Below the pieces are notes generated by a model that did no database searches, had not been told where the DNA came from, and was given only the letters and a program-made list of their open reading frames with translations. Positions 1-9,351 of a DNA stretch of 64,000 bases are shown here, piece after piece. The position numbers were made by a program, and so were the translations under genes. How positions within the stretch are numbered: the stretch's first letter is position 1; each line of letters starts with the position of its first letter. The DNA comes from Pseudomonas sp. B21-023 (GTDB taxonomy: Bacteria; Pseudomonadota; Gammaproteobacteria; Pseudomonadales; Pseudomonadaceae): positions 4,437,501 to 4,501,500 of the forward strand of contig NZ_CP087190.1 in the NCBI RefSeq assembly GCF_024749165.1, in the 5' to 3' direction.

Positions 1-105
1 CTGGGCGATGCGCTCCAGGATGCGCCAATAGACTACCTCCAGACGCAGGCAGGTGGCGAAACCGTTGAGCCGTACCGAGCGTGATACAGGCCCCGCCTGA
101 GCCAT
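1..105 (-). CDS. Ribbon-helix-helix domain protein, N-terminal part
   Basis: Reverse-strand reading from an ATG at 105-103 stays open to the window edge, giving 35 residues that begin MAQAGPVSRSVRLNGFATCL and continue LRLEVVYWRILERIAQ. A conserved S-V-R-L-x-G strand followed by L-R-L-E-x-x-Y-W-x-x-L-E-x-I-A is the signature of the RHH_4 type of ribbon-helix-helix DNA-binding protein. The C-terminus lies outside the window. It was recognised from sequence pattern only; the target is unknown. Confidence 0.6.
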   Translation of the reverse strand, partial: MAQAGPVSRSVRLNGFATCLRLEVVYWRILERIAQ

Positions 106-317
106 GTCGAAGTCCCGCCTGAACGGATCGATCCGCGGGCTGCCCGCGCCCTGCCTGTGCCTCGCATTGCCGTCGATACCACGCATCGGATTGTCCACCG
201 CACCGCTCCATCATCTCGAAACCACACCCCGCCCGCCCTGCGAACGGATCCATGTGTTTCATGAAGCGCCACCCGGTCATGCCGATAGCAGCGGCAAAGC
301 CTTCCCCGCAAACGTGC

Positions 318-347
318 AGGCCCGACACCGGGGAAGGCATCGGGCCT
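318..347 (-). terminator. Hairpin downstream of the Dps gene
   Basis: Eight-base-pair perfect arms (318-325 and 340-347) enclose a 14-base loop 35 bases after the stop of the Dps gene. The following reverse-strand sequence has only a weak T tract, so terminator function is likely but unproven. Confidence 0.45.
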
Positions 348-381
348 GGCTTGGCTGGATCAAACGACGGTCAAGCGGCAA

Positions 382-855
382 TCAGTTCCCGTCGAGCAAG
401 ACACGCAGCATCCATGCTGTTTTTTCGTGCACCTGCATGCGTTGGGTCAGCAAGTCGGCAGTCGGCTCGTCGCTGACCTTGTCCACCACCGGGAAGATGC
501 TGCGAGCGGTGCGCACAACGGCCTCCTGCCCCTGAACCAGCTGGCGAATCATCTCTTCGGCAGGCGGCACGCCCTCCTCTTCCTTGATCGAGGAGTGGCG
601 GGCATAAAAGGCATAGGAACCCGGCGCCGGGAAGCCCAGGGCACGGATGCGCTCGGCAATCGAGTCGACCGCCAGGGCCAGTTCGTTGTATTGCTCCTCG
701 AACATCAGGTGCAGGGTGCGGAACGACGGACCGGTGACGTTCCAATGGAAGTTATGGGTTTTCAGATACAGCACATAGGTATCCGACAACAGGCGGGACA
801 ACCCATCGACGATGGACTTGCGATCTTCTTCACTGATACCGATATCGATTGCCAT
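382..855 (-). CDS. Dps-family ferritin-like DNA-protection protein
   Basis: A 157-residue ferritin-like protein of the Dps type. Dps dodecamers oxidise and store iron and shield DNA in starvation and oxidative stress, in the cytoplasm. The diagnostic segment THNFHWNVTGPSFRTLH (about residues 31-47) carries the His of the inter-subunit ferroxidase site, and the Asp/Glu ligands follow in the next helix (FEEQYNELALAVDSIAERI). The length matches the family. The start at 855 is chosen because GGGGAG lies just upstream and the conserved protein begins MAIDIGISEEDR; the longer reading upstream is not phage- or family-like. It is a single gene, convergent with nothing close on the left. Confidence 0.93.
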   Translation of the reverse strand: MAIDIGISEEDRKSIVDGLSRLLSDTYVLYLKTHNFHWNVTGPSFRTLHLMFEEQYNELALAVDSIAERIRALGFPAPGSYAFYARHSSIKEEEGVPPAEEMIRQLVQGQEAVVRTARSIFPVVDKVSDEPTADLLTQRMQVHEKTAWMLRVLLDGN

Positions 856-1135
856 GAAGCTCCCCTTTCCATAAGGCTTGATCATCAAGCGGGCAGCAAC
901 CACTCTAACAAGAGTTGCCCGCCGGCGCATGCGGCACAAGGCTGCATGGACAGCCGTCGGCGCCAATCGGTTTGAGAAGCCCCCGTCTTTGCTGTTAAAT
1001 AGGCAGTGTGCCACCCGTGCGGATTGTCAGTGCCGGGTGCATAGGCTGGCCCGTCACGTTTTCGCGCCTACAGTTCACGCGCACCGTGCGACCAGCTCAT
1101 CCTGTGATCGGCCTTATCAACGTGAGCCAAACCCA

Positions 1136-1729
1136 ATGTTCAAGATCGTCCATCTGGTGACGGGCGTGGCGGCTTTGCTGCTATCGCTCATACCCACCTT
1201 GAAAACTGACGCAACACCCTTCCTGCAGCAACCCGAGGCTGTCTACCTGGCGCTGCTCGGCCTGCTCAACCTGGTGATTGCCCCCGTACTGCCGCAGTAC
1301 TACAAAGGCATGCGCCAACAGCTGCAACACGCCACCAGTATCCTGCTGGTCGTGGCCGTGGTCCTGCAGACCCTCACCCTGCTGGCCCGCCCGGAGCTTG
1401 GCAACCTGCCAGCACTGGCCTGCGCCTTCCTCGCCAGCGTGCTGCACCTGGTGGCCGGCTTCGTTCGCGGCACGCGAAAGGCCCGCGCCAGCCAGGGCAA
1501 CCCCACGGAGGCCGGCCAGCGCGATACCGGTACCGTGAAGTGGTTCAACACCTCCAAGGGCTTCGGATTCATCTCCCGCGACTCCGGTGAGGATATCTTC
1601 GTGCACTTTCGCGCCATCCGCGGCGAAGGCCACCGGGTGCTGGTCGAAGGCCAGCGCGTGGAGTTCTCGGTGATGCACCGCGACAAAGGCCTGCAGGCCG
1701 AAGACGTGGTCGCCGTCGCGCGCCGCTGA
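1136..1729 (+). CDS. Membrane protein with C-terminal cold-shock domain
   Basis: A 197-residue fusion. Residues 1-120 hold about four hydrophobic helices (for example IVHLVTGVAALLLSLIP and HATSILLVVAVVLQTLTLLA). Residues 135-197 form a complete cold-shock domain beginning GTVKWFNTSKGFGFI, with RNP1 (KGFGFI) and RNP2 (IFVHF). CSD proteins bind single-stranded RNA or DNA; here the domain would be tethered on the inner face of the membrane. The RBS before the ATG is weak, so the start is somewhat uncertain. The order (membrane part first) differs from the common CSD-DUF1294 fusion, where the CSD is N-terminal. Target and role are unknown. Confidence 0.85.
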   Translation: MFKIVHLVTGVAALLLSLIPTLKTDATPFLQQPEAVYLALLGLLNLVIAPVLPQYYKGMRQQLQHATSILLVVAVVLQTLTLLARPELGNLPALACAFLASVLHLVAGFVRGTRKARASQGNPTEAGQRDTGTVKWFNTSKGFGFISRDSGEDIFVHFRAIRGEGHRVLVEGQRVEFSVMHRDKGLQAEDVVAVARR

Positions 1730-1748
1730 ACCTGTACCGCCGCCGTGC

Positions 1749-1961
1749 TCAATAGTGAGGCGGCGGCGCTTCCTCTTCCCCGCCGCCCTGCTGGCCGGCC
1801 ACCTCTTCGTAGCGCTTGATCAGCTCCGCCATCTGCAATTGCAGGCGTTCGATCACTCGGCTCTGCTCGACAACCACATCATTGAGCGCCTGCAAGCTGT
1901 CATCCTGAAACGCCTGGCGGGTCTCCAGCTCGATAATGCGCATTTCCAGTTCCTGCGACAT
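1749..1961 (-). CDS. slyX: SlyX family protein
   Basis: A 70-residue, almost entirely helical coiled-coil protein (MSQELEMRIIELETRQAFQD) with a Pro/Glu-rich tail ending APPPHY, typical of SlyX. Its function is undefined in the family. The ATG at 1961 follows AAGGAGG at 7 bases spacing; the TTG two codons upstream is less likely. It lies 2 bases after the HIT gene stop, so the two form an operon. Confidence 0.88.
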   Translation of the reverse strand: MSQELEMRIIELETRQAFQDDSLQALNDVVVEQSRVIERLQLQMAELIKRYEEVAGQQGGGEEEAPPPHY

Positions 1962-1963
1962 CC

Positions 1964-2383
1964 TCAAGCCTCCTTGAAGCTCTCACCCAGCAGCGCACGC
2001 ACTTGCTGGCGAATACCATCGAGCTGCTCCTGGGTGTAGCCGATGGCCGCCACCTTGCCCCAGACCGGGGCGGGCCAGGCGGCATCACCACGCTGACGCA
2101 CGATCACATGCATGTGCAGCTGGCTAACCACATTGCCCAAGGCCGCGACGTTCATCTTGTCGGCGGCAAAGGCATCCTTCAACGCCTCGGCCAGGGCGCT
2201 CGTCTCGACCCACAACTGCTGCTGGTCCGCTTCCTCGAGCTCGAACACTTCAGTGATATCGGCGCGACGCGGCACCAGGATGAACCACGGGTAGTTGGCA
2301 TCCTTGCTCAGCAGCAGGCGGCACAGCGGCAGGTCGCCCAATACCAGGGAATCCTCCTGCAGACGCGAATCGAGGGTGAACAC
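1964..2383 (-). CDS. HIT (histidine triad) family hydrolase/transferase
   Basis: A 139-residue protein beginning at GTG 2383, chosen because AAAGGAGG lies 6 bases upstream and family similarity starts at FTLDSRLQ. The triad region reads SQLHMHVIVRQ (about residue 92), the Q-x-H-x-H variant in which the first His of the canonical motif is Gln, as is usual in this proteobacterial subgroup. HIT proteins cleave nucleotidyl phosphoesters or phosphoramidates; the substrate here is unknown. The N-terminal part has the usual LVLGDLPLCRLLLS and PWFILVPRR strands. It is the first gene of a two-gene operon with slyX. Confidence 0.9.
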   Translation of the reverse strand: MFTLDSRLQEDSLVLGDLPLCRLLLSKDANYPWFILVPRRADITEVFELEEADQQQLWVETSALAEALKDAFAADKMNVAALGNVVSQLHMHVIVRQRGDAAWPAPVWGKVAAIGYTQEQLDGIRQQVRALLGESFKEA

Positions 2384-3144
2384 GGCAAACCTCCTTTCTA
2401 GCAATACAGCCCTTCCAACCGGCCGGGCACAGGGGCGCAAGGATACTCTGCTTCGGCATTTGCCACACCCGCCGACGTCGATTCGAGCCATTTGTAGCAC
2501 GCGGATGACAACATCGACGCCCCGCTTCGGTAACACAGCGCTACTTTTCGCACCAAAATGATGCCGCTCGTCAGACCTCGACCACACATCCGTCACATAA
2601 AACAGCCAGGATAAACAATCGTCGGTAACACCTTGACTTGGAAGGCAGCTTCACGCGCACACGCCAGAGTTCACCGTGAACCGCCGCCAAACCGGTCGCA
2701 GCCCGTGTTTTCGGAGGTTTTCCGGCTACAGGCAGGGCCTTTGTGAAAATTTCATCAAAGGTTCGTGATTTTGAGCATGCTTGTTGCATTCGTTACTCGC
2801 CAAGTCGGCACGCTCCCTGCACTGCAGGGTGAATGCGACAAATAACAACAGCGGCATCGGATAACCAGGGAGTTTCACAAGCCGTACTTTGTATTTATAC
2901 AAAAATGACGGTTTCGAGACAGCGCTGGCGTTGTACGCCTTTATATGACAGGCGTGATTTGCGACATGGAGACAACTGACAGCGACATGGCCATAAAGTT
3001 ACCGAAAGGTTGTTTCTGCCCATATCGCCAAGAATAGTCCGCGTGATATACATTTTCGCCGACATAACAAGAAAGAGCCGGCCCTATAACTAAAACACTT
3101 GGGTGCGGCGGTACTCTTCCTAAAAACCAAAGGAGCAAATCACG
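2384..3144. other. Intergenic region between HIT gene and porin, no gene seen
   Basis: About 760 bases without a convincing coding region; the short frames in it have no family-like sequence or good ribosome sites. The stretch from about 2800 onward is AT-richer than its surroundings and presumably holds the porin promoter and its control sites, including the palindrome at 2888-2903. Confidence 0.6.
2888..2903. promoter_or_regulatory. Palindrome TTTGTAT-TT-ATACAAA upstream of porin
   Basis: Perfect 7-base arms around two central bases in the AT-rich leader about 240 bases before the porin start. The form suits a dimeric repressor or activator site, but no specific regulator can be named from the sequence. 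Confidence 0.35.
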
Positions 3145-4461
3145 ATGCGCGTGATGAAGTGGAGCATGATCGCCCTGGCCGTAGCGGCAGGGACTTCGCA
3201 GATGGCTGTCGCCTCTTCGCAGGATGAATCCAAGGGCTTCGTCGAAGACAGCAAGCTCAGCGTCAAGACCCGGATGCTGTATTTCAGCCGTGACTTCCGT
3301 AATGCCCCCGCCGGCGACCAGAGCCGCGTAGAAGAAACAGGCCTGGGCTTCCACGGCACCTTCGAATCCGGCTTTACCCAAGGCACCGTCGGCGTCGGCG
3401 TCGACGCCATCGGCCTGTTGGGCGTCAAGGTCGACAGCGGCAAGGGCCGTGCCGGCACCGGCCTGTTCCCCACCGGCTCTGACGGCCGTTCGCAAGACGA
3501 TTACTCCAAGGGCTACGGCGCGGTCAAATTCCGTATTTCCGACACTGTCCTGAAATACGGCGGCCAGTACACCGCCATGCCGGTCTTTGCCACCGACGAC
3601 AGCCGCCTGCTGCCTGAAGTTGCCGAAGGTTTCCTGCTGACCAGCAAGGAAATCAAGGGCCTGGAGCTGAACGCCGGTCACTTCACCCGTCTCGATGCTC
3701 AGGCGGCAAGCTACAAGGACAGCATCGGCGGCCTCAACGATGCGCGCGAGAAGCGCCCGGGCCTGACCGAAGCAAACGTCTTCGGTGGCACCTACGCGAT
3801 TACCGACAGCCTGAGTACCACCCTCTACTATTCTCGCGTCGAGGATCACTTCCGCAAGTGGTACGGCAACGTCAACTGGGCATTGCCGATCAGCGACAAG
3901 CAAGGCCTGGTGTTCGACTTCAACATCTATGACACCAAGTCCATTGGTGAAAACCGCACCGGCGCCTTCGTAACGAAATCGGATGGCACCAACGAGCTCG
4001 ACAACATCGCCGCCAGCCTCTCGGCCGCCTACAACATCGGCGCCCACACCTTCACCCTGGCCTACCAGAAAGTCAGCGGCGACGGTGACTACGCCTATGG
4101 CGTCGACGGTGGCGGCACCGTGTTCCTGGCCAACTCCATCGCCCGTTCCGACTTCAACGCCGAAGACGAGAAATCCTGGCAGGCCCGTTACGACCTGAAC
4201 TTCGCCGAGTATGGCATCCCAGGCCTGACCTTCATGACCCGTTACGCTCGTGGTACCGGTGCTACCACCCGCACCACCGACAACGGCAAGGAATGGGAAC
4301 GCGACATCGACGTCAAGTACGTCCTGCAAAGCGGCCCGGCCAAGGACCTGAGCCTGCGCGTGCGTCAAGCTACCTACCGCTCCGCAGACGGCGTGTACTA
4401 CGGTTCCAACTCCATCGACGAACTGCGCCTGATTGTCGAGTACCCGCTGAGCATCCTGTAA
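3145..4461 (+). CDS. OprD-family outer-membrane porin
   Basis: A 438-residue precursor with a cleavable signal peptide (MRVMKWSMIALAVAAGTSQMAVA), then the OprD-family opening GFVEDSKLSVKTRMLYFSRD and repeated amphipathic beta strands to a C-terminal LRLIVEYPLSIL, as expected of an 18-strand barrel. Family members carry amino acids, carboxylic acids or peptides across the outer membrane of Pseudomonas; the substrate cannot be told from sequence. RBS AAAGGAG precedes the ATG. It has its own strong terminator and stands alone between HIT-slyX and proS. Confidence 0.93.
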   Translation: MRVMKWSMIALAVAAGTSQMAVASSQDESKGFVEDSKLSVKTRMLYFSRDFRNAPAGDQSRVEETGLGFHGTFESGFTQGTVGVGVDAIGLLGVKVDSGKGRAGTGLFPTGSDGRSQDDYSKGYGAVKFRISDTVLKYGGQYTAMPVFATDDSRLLPEVAEGFLLTSKEIKGLELNAGHFTRLDAQAASYKDSIGGLNDAREKRPGLTEANVFGGTYAITDSLSTTLYYSRVEDHFRKWYGNVNWALPISDKQGLVFDFNIYDTKSIGENRTGAFVTKSDGTNELDNIAASLSAAYNIGAHTFTLAYQKVSGDGDYAYGVDGGGTVFLANSIARSDFNAEDEKSWQARYDLNFAEYGIPGLTFMTRYARGTGATTRTTDNGKEWERDIDVKYVLQSGPAKDLSLRVRQATYRSADGVYYGSNSIDELRLIVEYPLSIL

Positions 4462-4490
4462 ACCCAGGTTTGCGACGCCCAAAGATGAAG

Positions 4491-4516
4491 AAGCCCGGCG
4501 ATCGCCGGGCTTTTTC
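4491..4516 (+). terminator. Rho-independent terminator of the porin gene
   Basis: A ten-base perfect stem (AAGCCCGGCG / CGCCGGGCTT, two-base loop) followed by T-rich sequence, 29 bases after the porin stop. Confidence 0.9.
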
Positions 4517-4617
4517 TTGGCTGACAGAACCGCGCCAGTGCTGCATTCTGTACGCTTTCGTTTCGCCCCCGTACAATGCGGGGTCATTTCACATTCAGGC
4601 AATCGACACGGCTCACC

Positions 4618-6333
<1,716 letters not shown>

Positions 6334-6354
6334 TAACCCGTTACGCGAGTGATC

Positions 6355-7308
6355 ATGTCCAAGCGAAGTACCTACACCCTGGGGGGCGCCGCACTGTGCG
6401 GCGCCCTGTTCCTCGGCGGCTGCGCCAACCAGATGTCCCAGCGCAGCGACCATGAGGAGCGCGTCGAGCGCAAACTGCTCGAGCACAGTCTGCAGATCGA
6501 TGTCGGCGAGCCGAAGGTGATGGAGCTTCCGCAGCGACGCGTGCGCATTCATGAGCTCAAGCGTTTCGAGGTCACCGAGTTCGAAGTGACCCGCCGCTAC
6601 GACCGCTACACCCCCTACCAACCCTGGCGGGAGGTCTACGAGATCCCGCTGGGCGCGGTGGCCGTGGTGGCAGGCATCGGCGCCAATGTGGCCAATGTGT
6701 TCGCCTTGGGCAACCTGCCGGACAGCATCACCCACGACTGGCTGAGCTATGGCGTGGCGGGCGTCAACCCGTTCATGAACGTACCGTCCAACGGCCGTGC
6801 CCAGCAGAACCTGGCGGGCATCGACGAGGTCGAGAAGGGCAAGCGCGAAGAGTCCATCAGCCTGCCCTGGAACGAGCGCCTGGTCGAGGTCAAGGCCGGC
6901 AAGATGACCCACGAGCTGACTACCGACAAGCATGGCGTACTGCGCCTGAACTTGCTCGACAGCCCGTTCTCCGAGCAGAACCTCAACCATATCGGCACCC
7001 TGCACCTGCAGGTGGTGGATGAGGAAAACCAGGTACGAGGCGATGCCAGCCTGCTGGTCAGCGGCAATTTGCGCGGCAAGTTGCTCGAGGCCCACGAGCT
7101 GATTTTCGATGACCTCGAGGACGACGATGTCGGCCAGTGGGTACATCGGGTCAAGCGCCTGTCGGAGCTGGGCCTGGAAGAAGAAGCCAGCGAACTCGAA
7201 CAGAGCCTGATCGAACTGACGCGCAACGATCCGGAGCTGCAGCAGGAATTTCTGCAGGCACTGACCAAGGCCACCGGGAGACTGGTTGCCGATCCGGGCG
7301 TGCAGTAA
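6355..7308 (+). CDS. Conserved lipoprotein of unknown function
   Basis: 317 residues with a type II signal peptide ending in the lipobox LGGC (Cys at about residue 21), so it is predicted to be lipid-anchored in the cell envelope. The mature part has a hydrophobic glycine-rich stretch near residues 100-120 (AVVAGIGANVANVFALG), a beta-rich centre and an acidic helical C-terminus. It starts 21 bases after proS and is probably co-transcribed with it. No catalytic motif was recognised. Confidence 0.8.
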   Translation: MSKRSTYTLGGAALCGALFLGGCANQMSQRSDHEERVERKLLEHSLQIDVGEPKVMELPQRRVRIHELKRFEVTEFEVTRRYDRYTPYQPWREVYEIPLGAVAVVAGIGANVANVFALGNLPDSITHDWLSYGVAGVNPFMNVPSNGRAQQNLAGIDEVEKGKREESISLPWNERLVEVKAGKMTHELTTDKHGVLRLNLLDSPFSEQNLNHIGTLHLQVVDEENQVRGDASLLVSGNLRGKLLEAHELIFDDLEDDDVGQWVHRVKRLSELGLEEEASELEQSLIELTRNDPELQQEFLQALTKATGRLVADPGVQ

Positions 7309-7318
7309 AACCAAAAGG

Positions 7319-7346
7319 AGGGGCCATCTGTGGCCCCTTCTTCTTT
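7319..7346. terminator. Terminator between lipoprotein gene and dinB
   Basis: Arms of about 8 bases (AGGGGCCA / TGGCCCCT, loop TCTG) followed by TTCTTCTTT on the top strand and by CCTTTTGG on the bottom strand. It lies between convergent genes and is probably bidirectional. Confidence 0.8.
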
Positions 7347-8409
7347 ATATGTCCCGAAACAACTCCAACTGCTCATGCGCCCCGCGCAGATCCCGCAGTC
7401 TCACCCCCACCCCCAGCAACCGCACCGGCTTGCCACCCCGGGCAAACGCCTGGCTGAGCAACTGCCGGTAACTCTCCAGGTCCCGCCCCGCCCCCGCCTG
7501 CTCCAGCGTGGTCTGGCTGAAGTCATGGAACTTGACCTTGACGAAAGGCTTGTCGGGCCGATAGCTGCTATCCATGCGCGCAATCCGCTCATTCAGACTG
7601 GCGAGCAGGTCAGGCAGCTTCTCCAGGCAACTGCTCAGGTCGGGCAAATCATGATCGTAGGTGTTCTCGACGCTGACCGACTGCCGCCGACTGTCGTTGT
7701 GCACCGCACGCTCGTCGATCCCCCGCGCCAGCCCCCACAAGCGCTCGCCGAAGCTGCCGAACTCGCGAACCAATGCCAACCGCGGCCAATCACGCAGCGA
7801 CAGGCATGTGTCGATTCCCAACCGCGAGAGCTTATCCGCAGTCACCTTGCCAACCCCATGCAAGCGCGCCACCGGTAGCTGCGCAACGAATTCCTCCACC
7901 TGATCCGGGGTAATGACGAACAAACCATTGGGCTTGCGCCAATCGCTGGCGATCTTGGCCAGGAACTTGTTCGGCGCCACACCTGCGGACACCGTGATAT
8001 GCAGTTGCTGGGCGACCCGTCGGCGAATGTCCTCGGCAATCCGCGTGGCGCTGCCGGCAAACCATTGGCTGTCACTGACATCCAGGTAAGCCTCGTCCAG
8101 CGACAGCGGTTCGATCAGCTCGGTGTAGTCGCGAAAGATCGCGTGAATCTCCCGGGACGCCTCACGGTAAGCCTCGAAACGCGGCTTGACGATTTCCAGG
8201 TCGGGGCACAGCTTCATCGCATGCCCCGATGCCATAGCCGACCGCACGCCGTAGGCACGCGCCTCGTAGTTACAGGTAGCGATCACGCCACGCTGACCTG
8301 GCTGCCCACCCACGGCCATGGGGCGACCGACCAGGCGTGGGTCATCGCGCATCTCGATGGCGGCGTAGAAGCAGTCACAATCAATGTGGATGATCTTGCG
8401 CAAGGACAT
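7345..8409 (-). CDS. dinB: DNA polymerase IV (Y-family translesion polymerase)
   Basis: A 354-residue Y-family polymerase beginning MSLRKIIHIDCDCFYAAIEM. The catalytic acidic residues are in HIDCDCFYAAIE (about residues 8-19) and in PLSLDEAYLDV (about 100-110); the thumb helix-hairpin-helix region LPVARLHGVGKVTADKL and the little-finger domain follow, ending LEQLELFRDI-like (EQLELFRDI). It bypasses template lesions and raises mutation in stress. A LexA box sits 16 bases upstream of the start, so it is SOS-controlled. Confidence 0.96.
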   Translation of the reverse strand: MSLRKIIHIDCDCFYAAIEMRDDPRLVGRPMAVGGQPGQRGVIATCNYEARAYGVRSAMASGHAMKLCPDLEIVKPRFEAYREASREIHAIFRDYTELIEPLSLDEAYLDVSDSQWFAGSATRIAEDIRRRVAQQLHITVSAGVAPNKFLAKIASDWRKPNGLFVITPDQVEEFVAQLPVARLHGVGKVTADKLSRLGIDTCLSLRDWPRLALVREFGSFGERLWGLARGIDERAVHNDSRRQSVSVENTYDHDLPDLSSCLEKLPDLLASLNERIARMDSSYRPDKPFVKVKFHDFSQTTLEQAGAGRDLESYRQLLSQAFARGGKPVRLLGVGVRLRDLRGAHEQLELFRDI

Positions 8410-8424
8410 GGATGACAGCCACTA

Positions 8425-8440
8425 CTGTAAATTCATACAG
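8425..8440. promoter_or_regulatory. LexA box of dinB
   Basis: CTGTAAATTCATACAG matches the SOS consensus CTG-N10-CAG with an AT-rich centre, immediately upstream of the dinB start. Confidence 0.9.
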
Positions 8441-8572
8441 ATATTACCGTATGGCCAACGGACGAGACAGCCTGGACCGGACAATCGGCCTGCAAGCCCC
8501 GTCGCCACTGAGCTGCGGCGCGATCTGGCACGCTAAGGGTTTGAACGAAAAAGGATTTTCTTGAGGAAATGC

Positions 8573-8600
8573 TTGACAGCCAAAGGAAAATCCGTAGAAT
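8573..8600 (+). promoter_or_regulatory. Sigma-70 promoter of first tRNA-fMet
   Basis: TTGACA, 16-base spacer, TAGAAT, ending 13 bases before the mature tRNA 5' end. Confidence 0.85.
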
Positions 8601-8613
8601 TCGATCTCACAGG

Positions 8614-8690
<77 letters not shown>

Positions 8691-8700
8691 GATTCAAGAA

Positions 8701-8730
8701 AAGGCCACTGTTTACGCAGTGGCCTTTTTT
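8701..8730 (+). terminator. Terminator of tRNA-fMet copy 1
   Basis: AAGGCCACTG / CAGTGGCCTT stem with a 6-base loop and TTTT tail, 10 bases after the tRNA. Confidence 0.92.
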
Positions 8731-8785
8731 ATTGCCTCTAAATTTCCAACGAAAGAAAAACCTACGAAAAATCAAGCAGTAACGC

Positions 8786-8813
8786 TTGACAGCGGTTGGG
8801 AAATCCGTACAAT
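8786..8813 (+). promoter_or_regulatory. Sigma-70 promoter of second tRNA-fMet
   Basis: TTGACA, 16-base spacer, TACAAT; same geometry as for copy 1. Confidence 0.85.
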
Positions 8814-8826
8814 TCGATTCCACAGG

Positions 8827-8903
<77 letters not shown>

Positions 8904-8913
8904 GATTCAAGAA

Positions 8914-8943
8914 AAGGCCACTGTTCACGCAGTGGCCTTTTTT
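8914..8943 (+). terminator. Terminator of tRNA-fMet copy 2
   Basis: Same 10-base stem as after copy 1 (one loop base differs), followed by a T run. Confidence 0.92.
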
Positions 8944-8987
8944 ATTGGCCGCTGTTTTTCCAATCGCAACCAATGGCATATCAAGCC

Positions 8988-9015
8988 TTGACAAGCCATG
9001 GCAAATGCGTAGAAT
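8988..9015 (+). promoter_or_regulatory. Sigma-70 promoter of third tRNA-fMet
   Basis: TTGACA, 16-base spacer, TAGAAT, 12 bases before the tRNA. Confidence 0.85.
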
Positions 9016-9027
9016 GCGCCCCTCTGA

Positions 9028-9104
<77 letters not shown>

Positions 9105-9116
9105 TATTCGTCAGAA

Positions 9117-9155
9117 CAAACCCCGCCTGTCGCAAGACAGTGCGGGGTTTGTTGC
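9117..9155 (+). terminator. Terminator of tRNA-fMet copy 3
   Basis: A CAAACCCCGC stem pairs with GCGGGGTTTG across a small inner hairpin, followed by a short T-rich tail. It is unrelated to the terminators of copies 1 and 2. Confidence 0.85.
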
Positions 9156-9351
9156 ATTCAGCCCTACCCTTTCGACTCCTCCTCGCCAAGCCCTGGTTCC
9201 AGCCCTTGCAGACGGCTGAATGAACTATCTTTAACTATCCTGAAACAGATTAAGCCGCCGGCGCGGAGTAATATTCGGATACGTTTTTCCAAAGGGACTT
9301 TCACTTGGCCGCACCTTGCCTTTACCTCGCGCGCTGCGCACGAGGCACTCC

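Noticed and set aside
104..535. Forward frames overlapping the Dps gene at the left edge
   Set aside because: Shadows of the Dps and ribbon-helix-helix genes; no supporting motif.
2571..2789. 72-codon reverse frame upstream of the porin
   Set aside because: No RBS, no similarity pattern, in a probable regulatory region.
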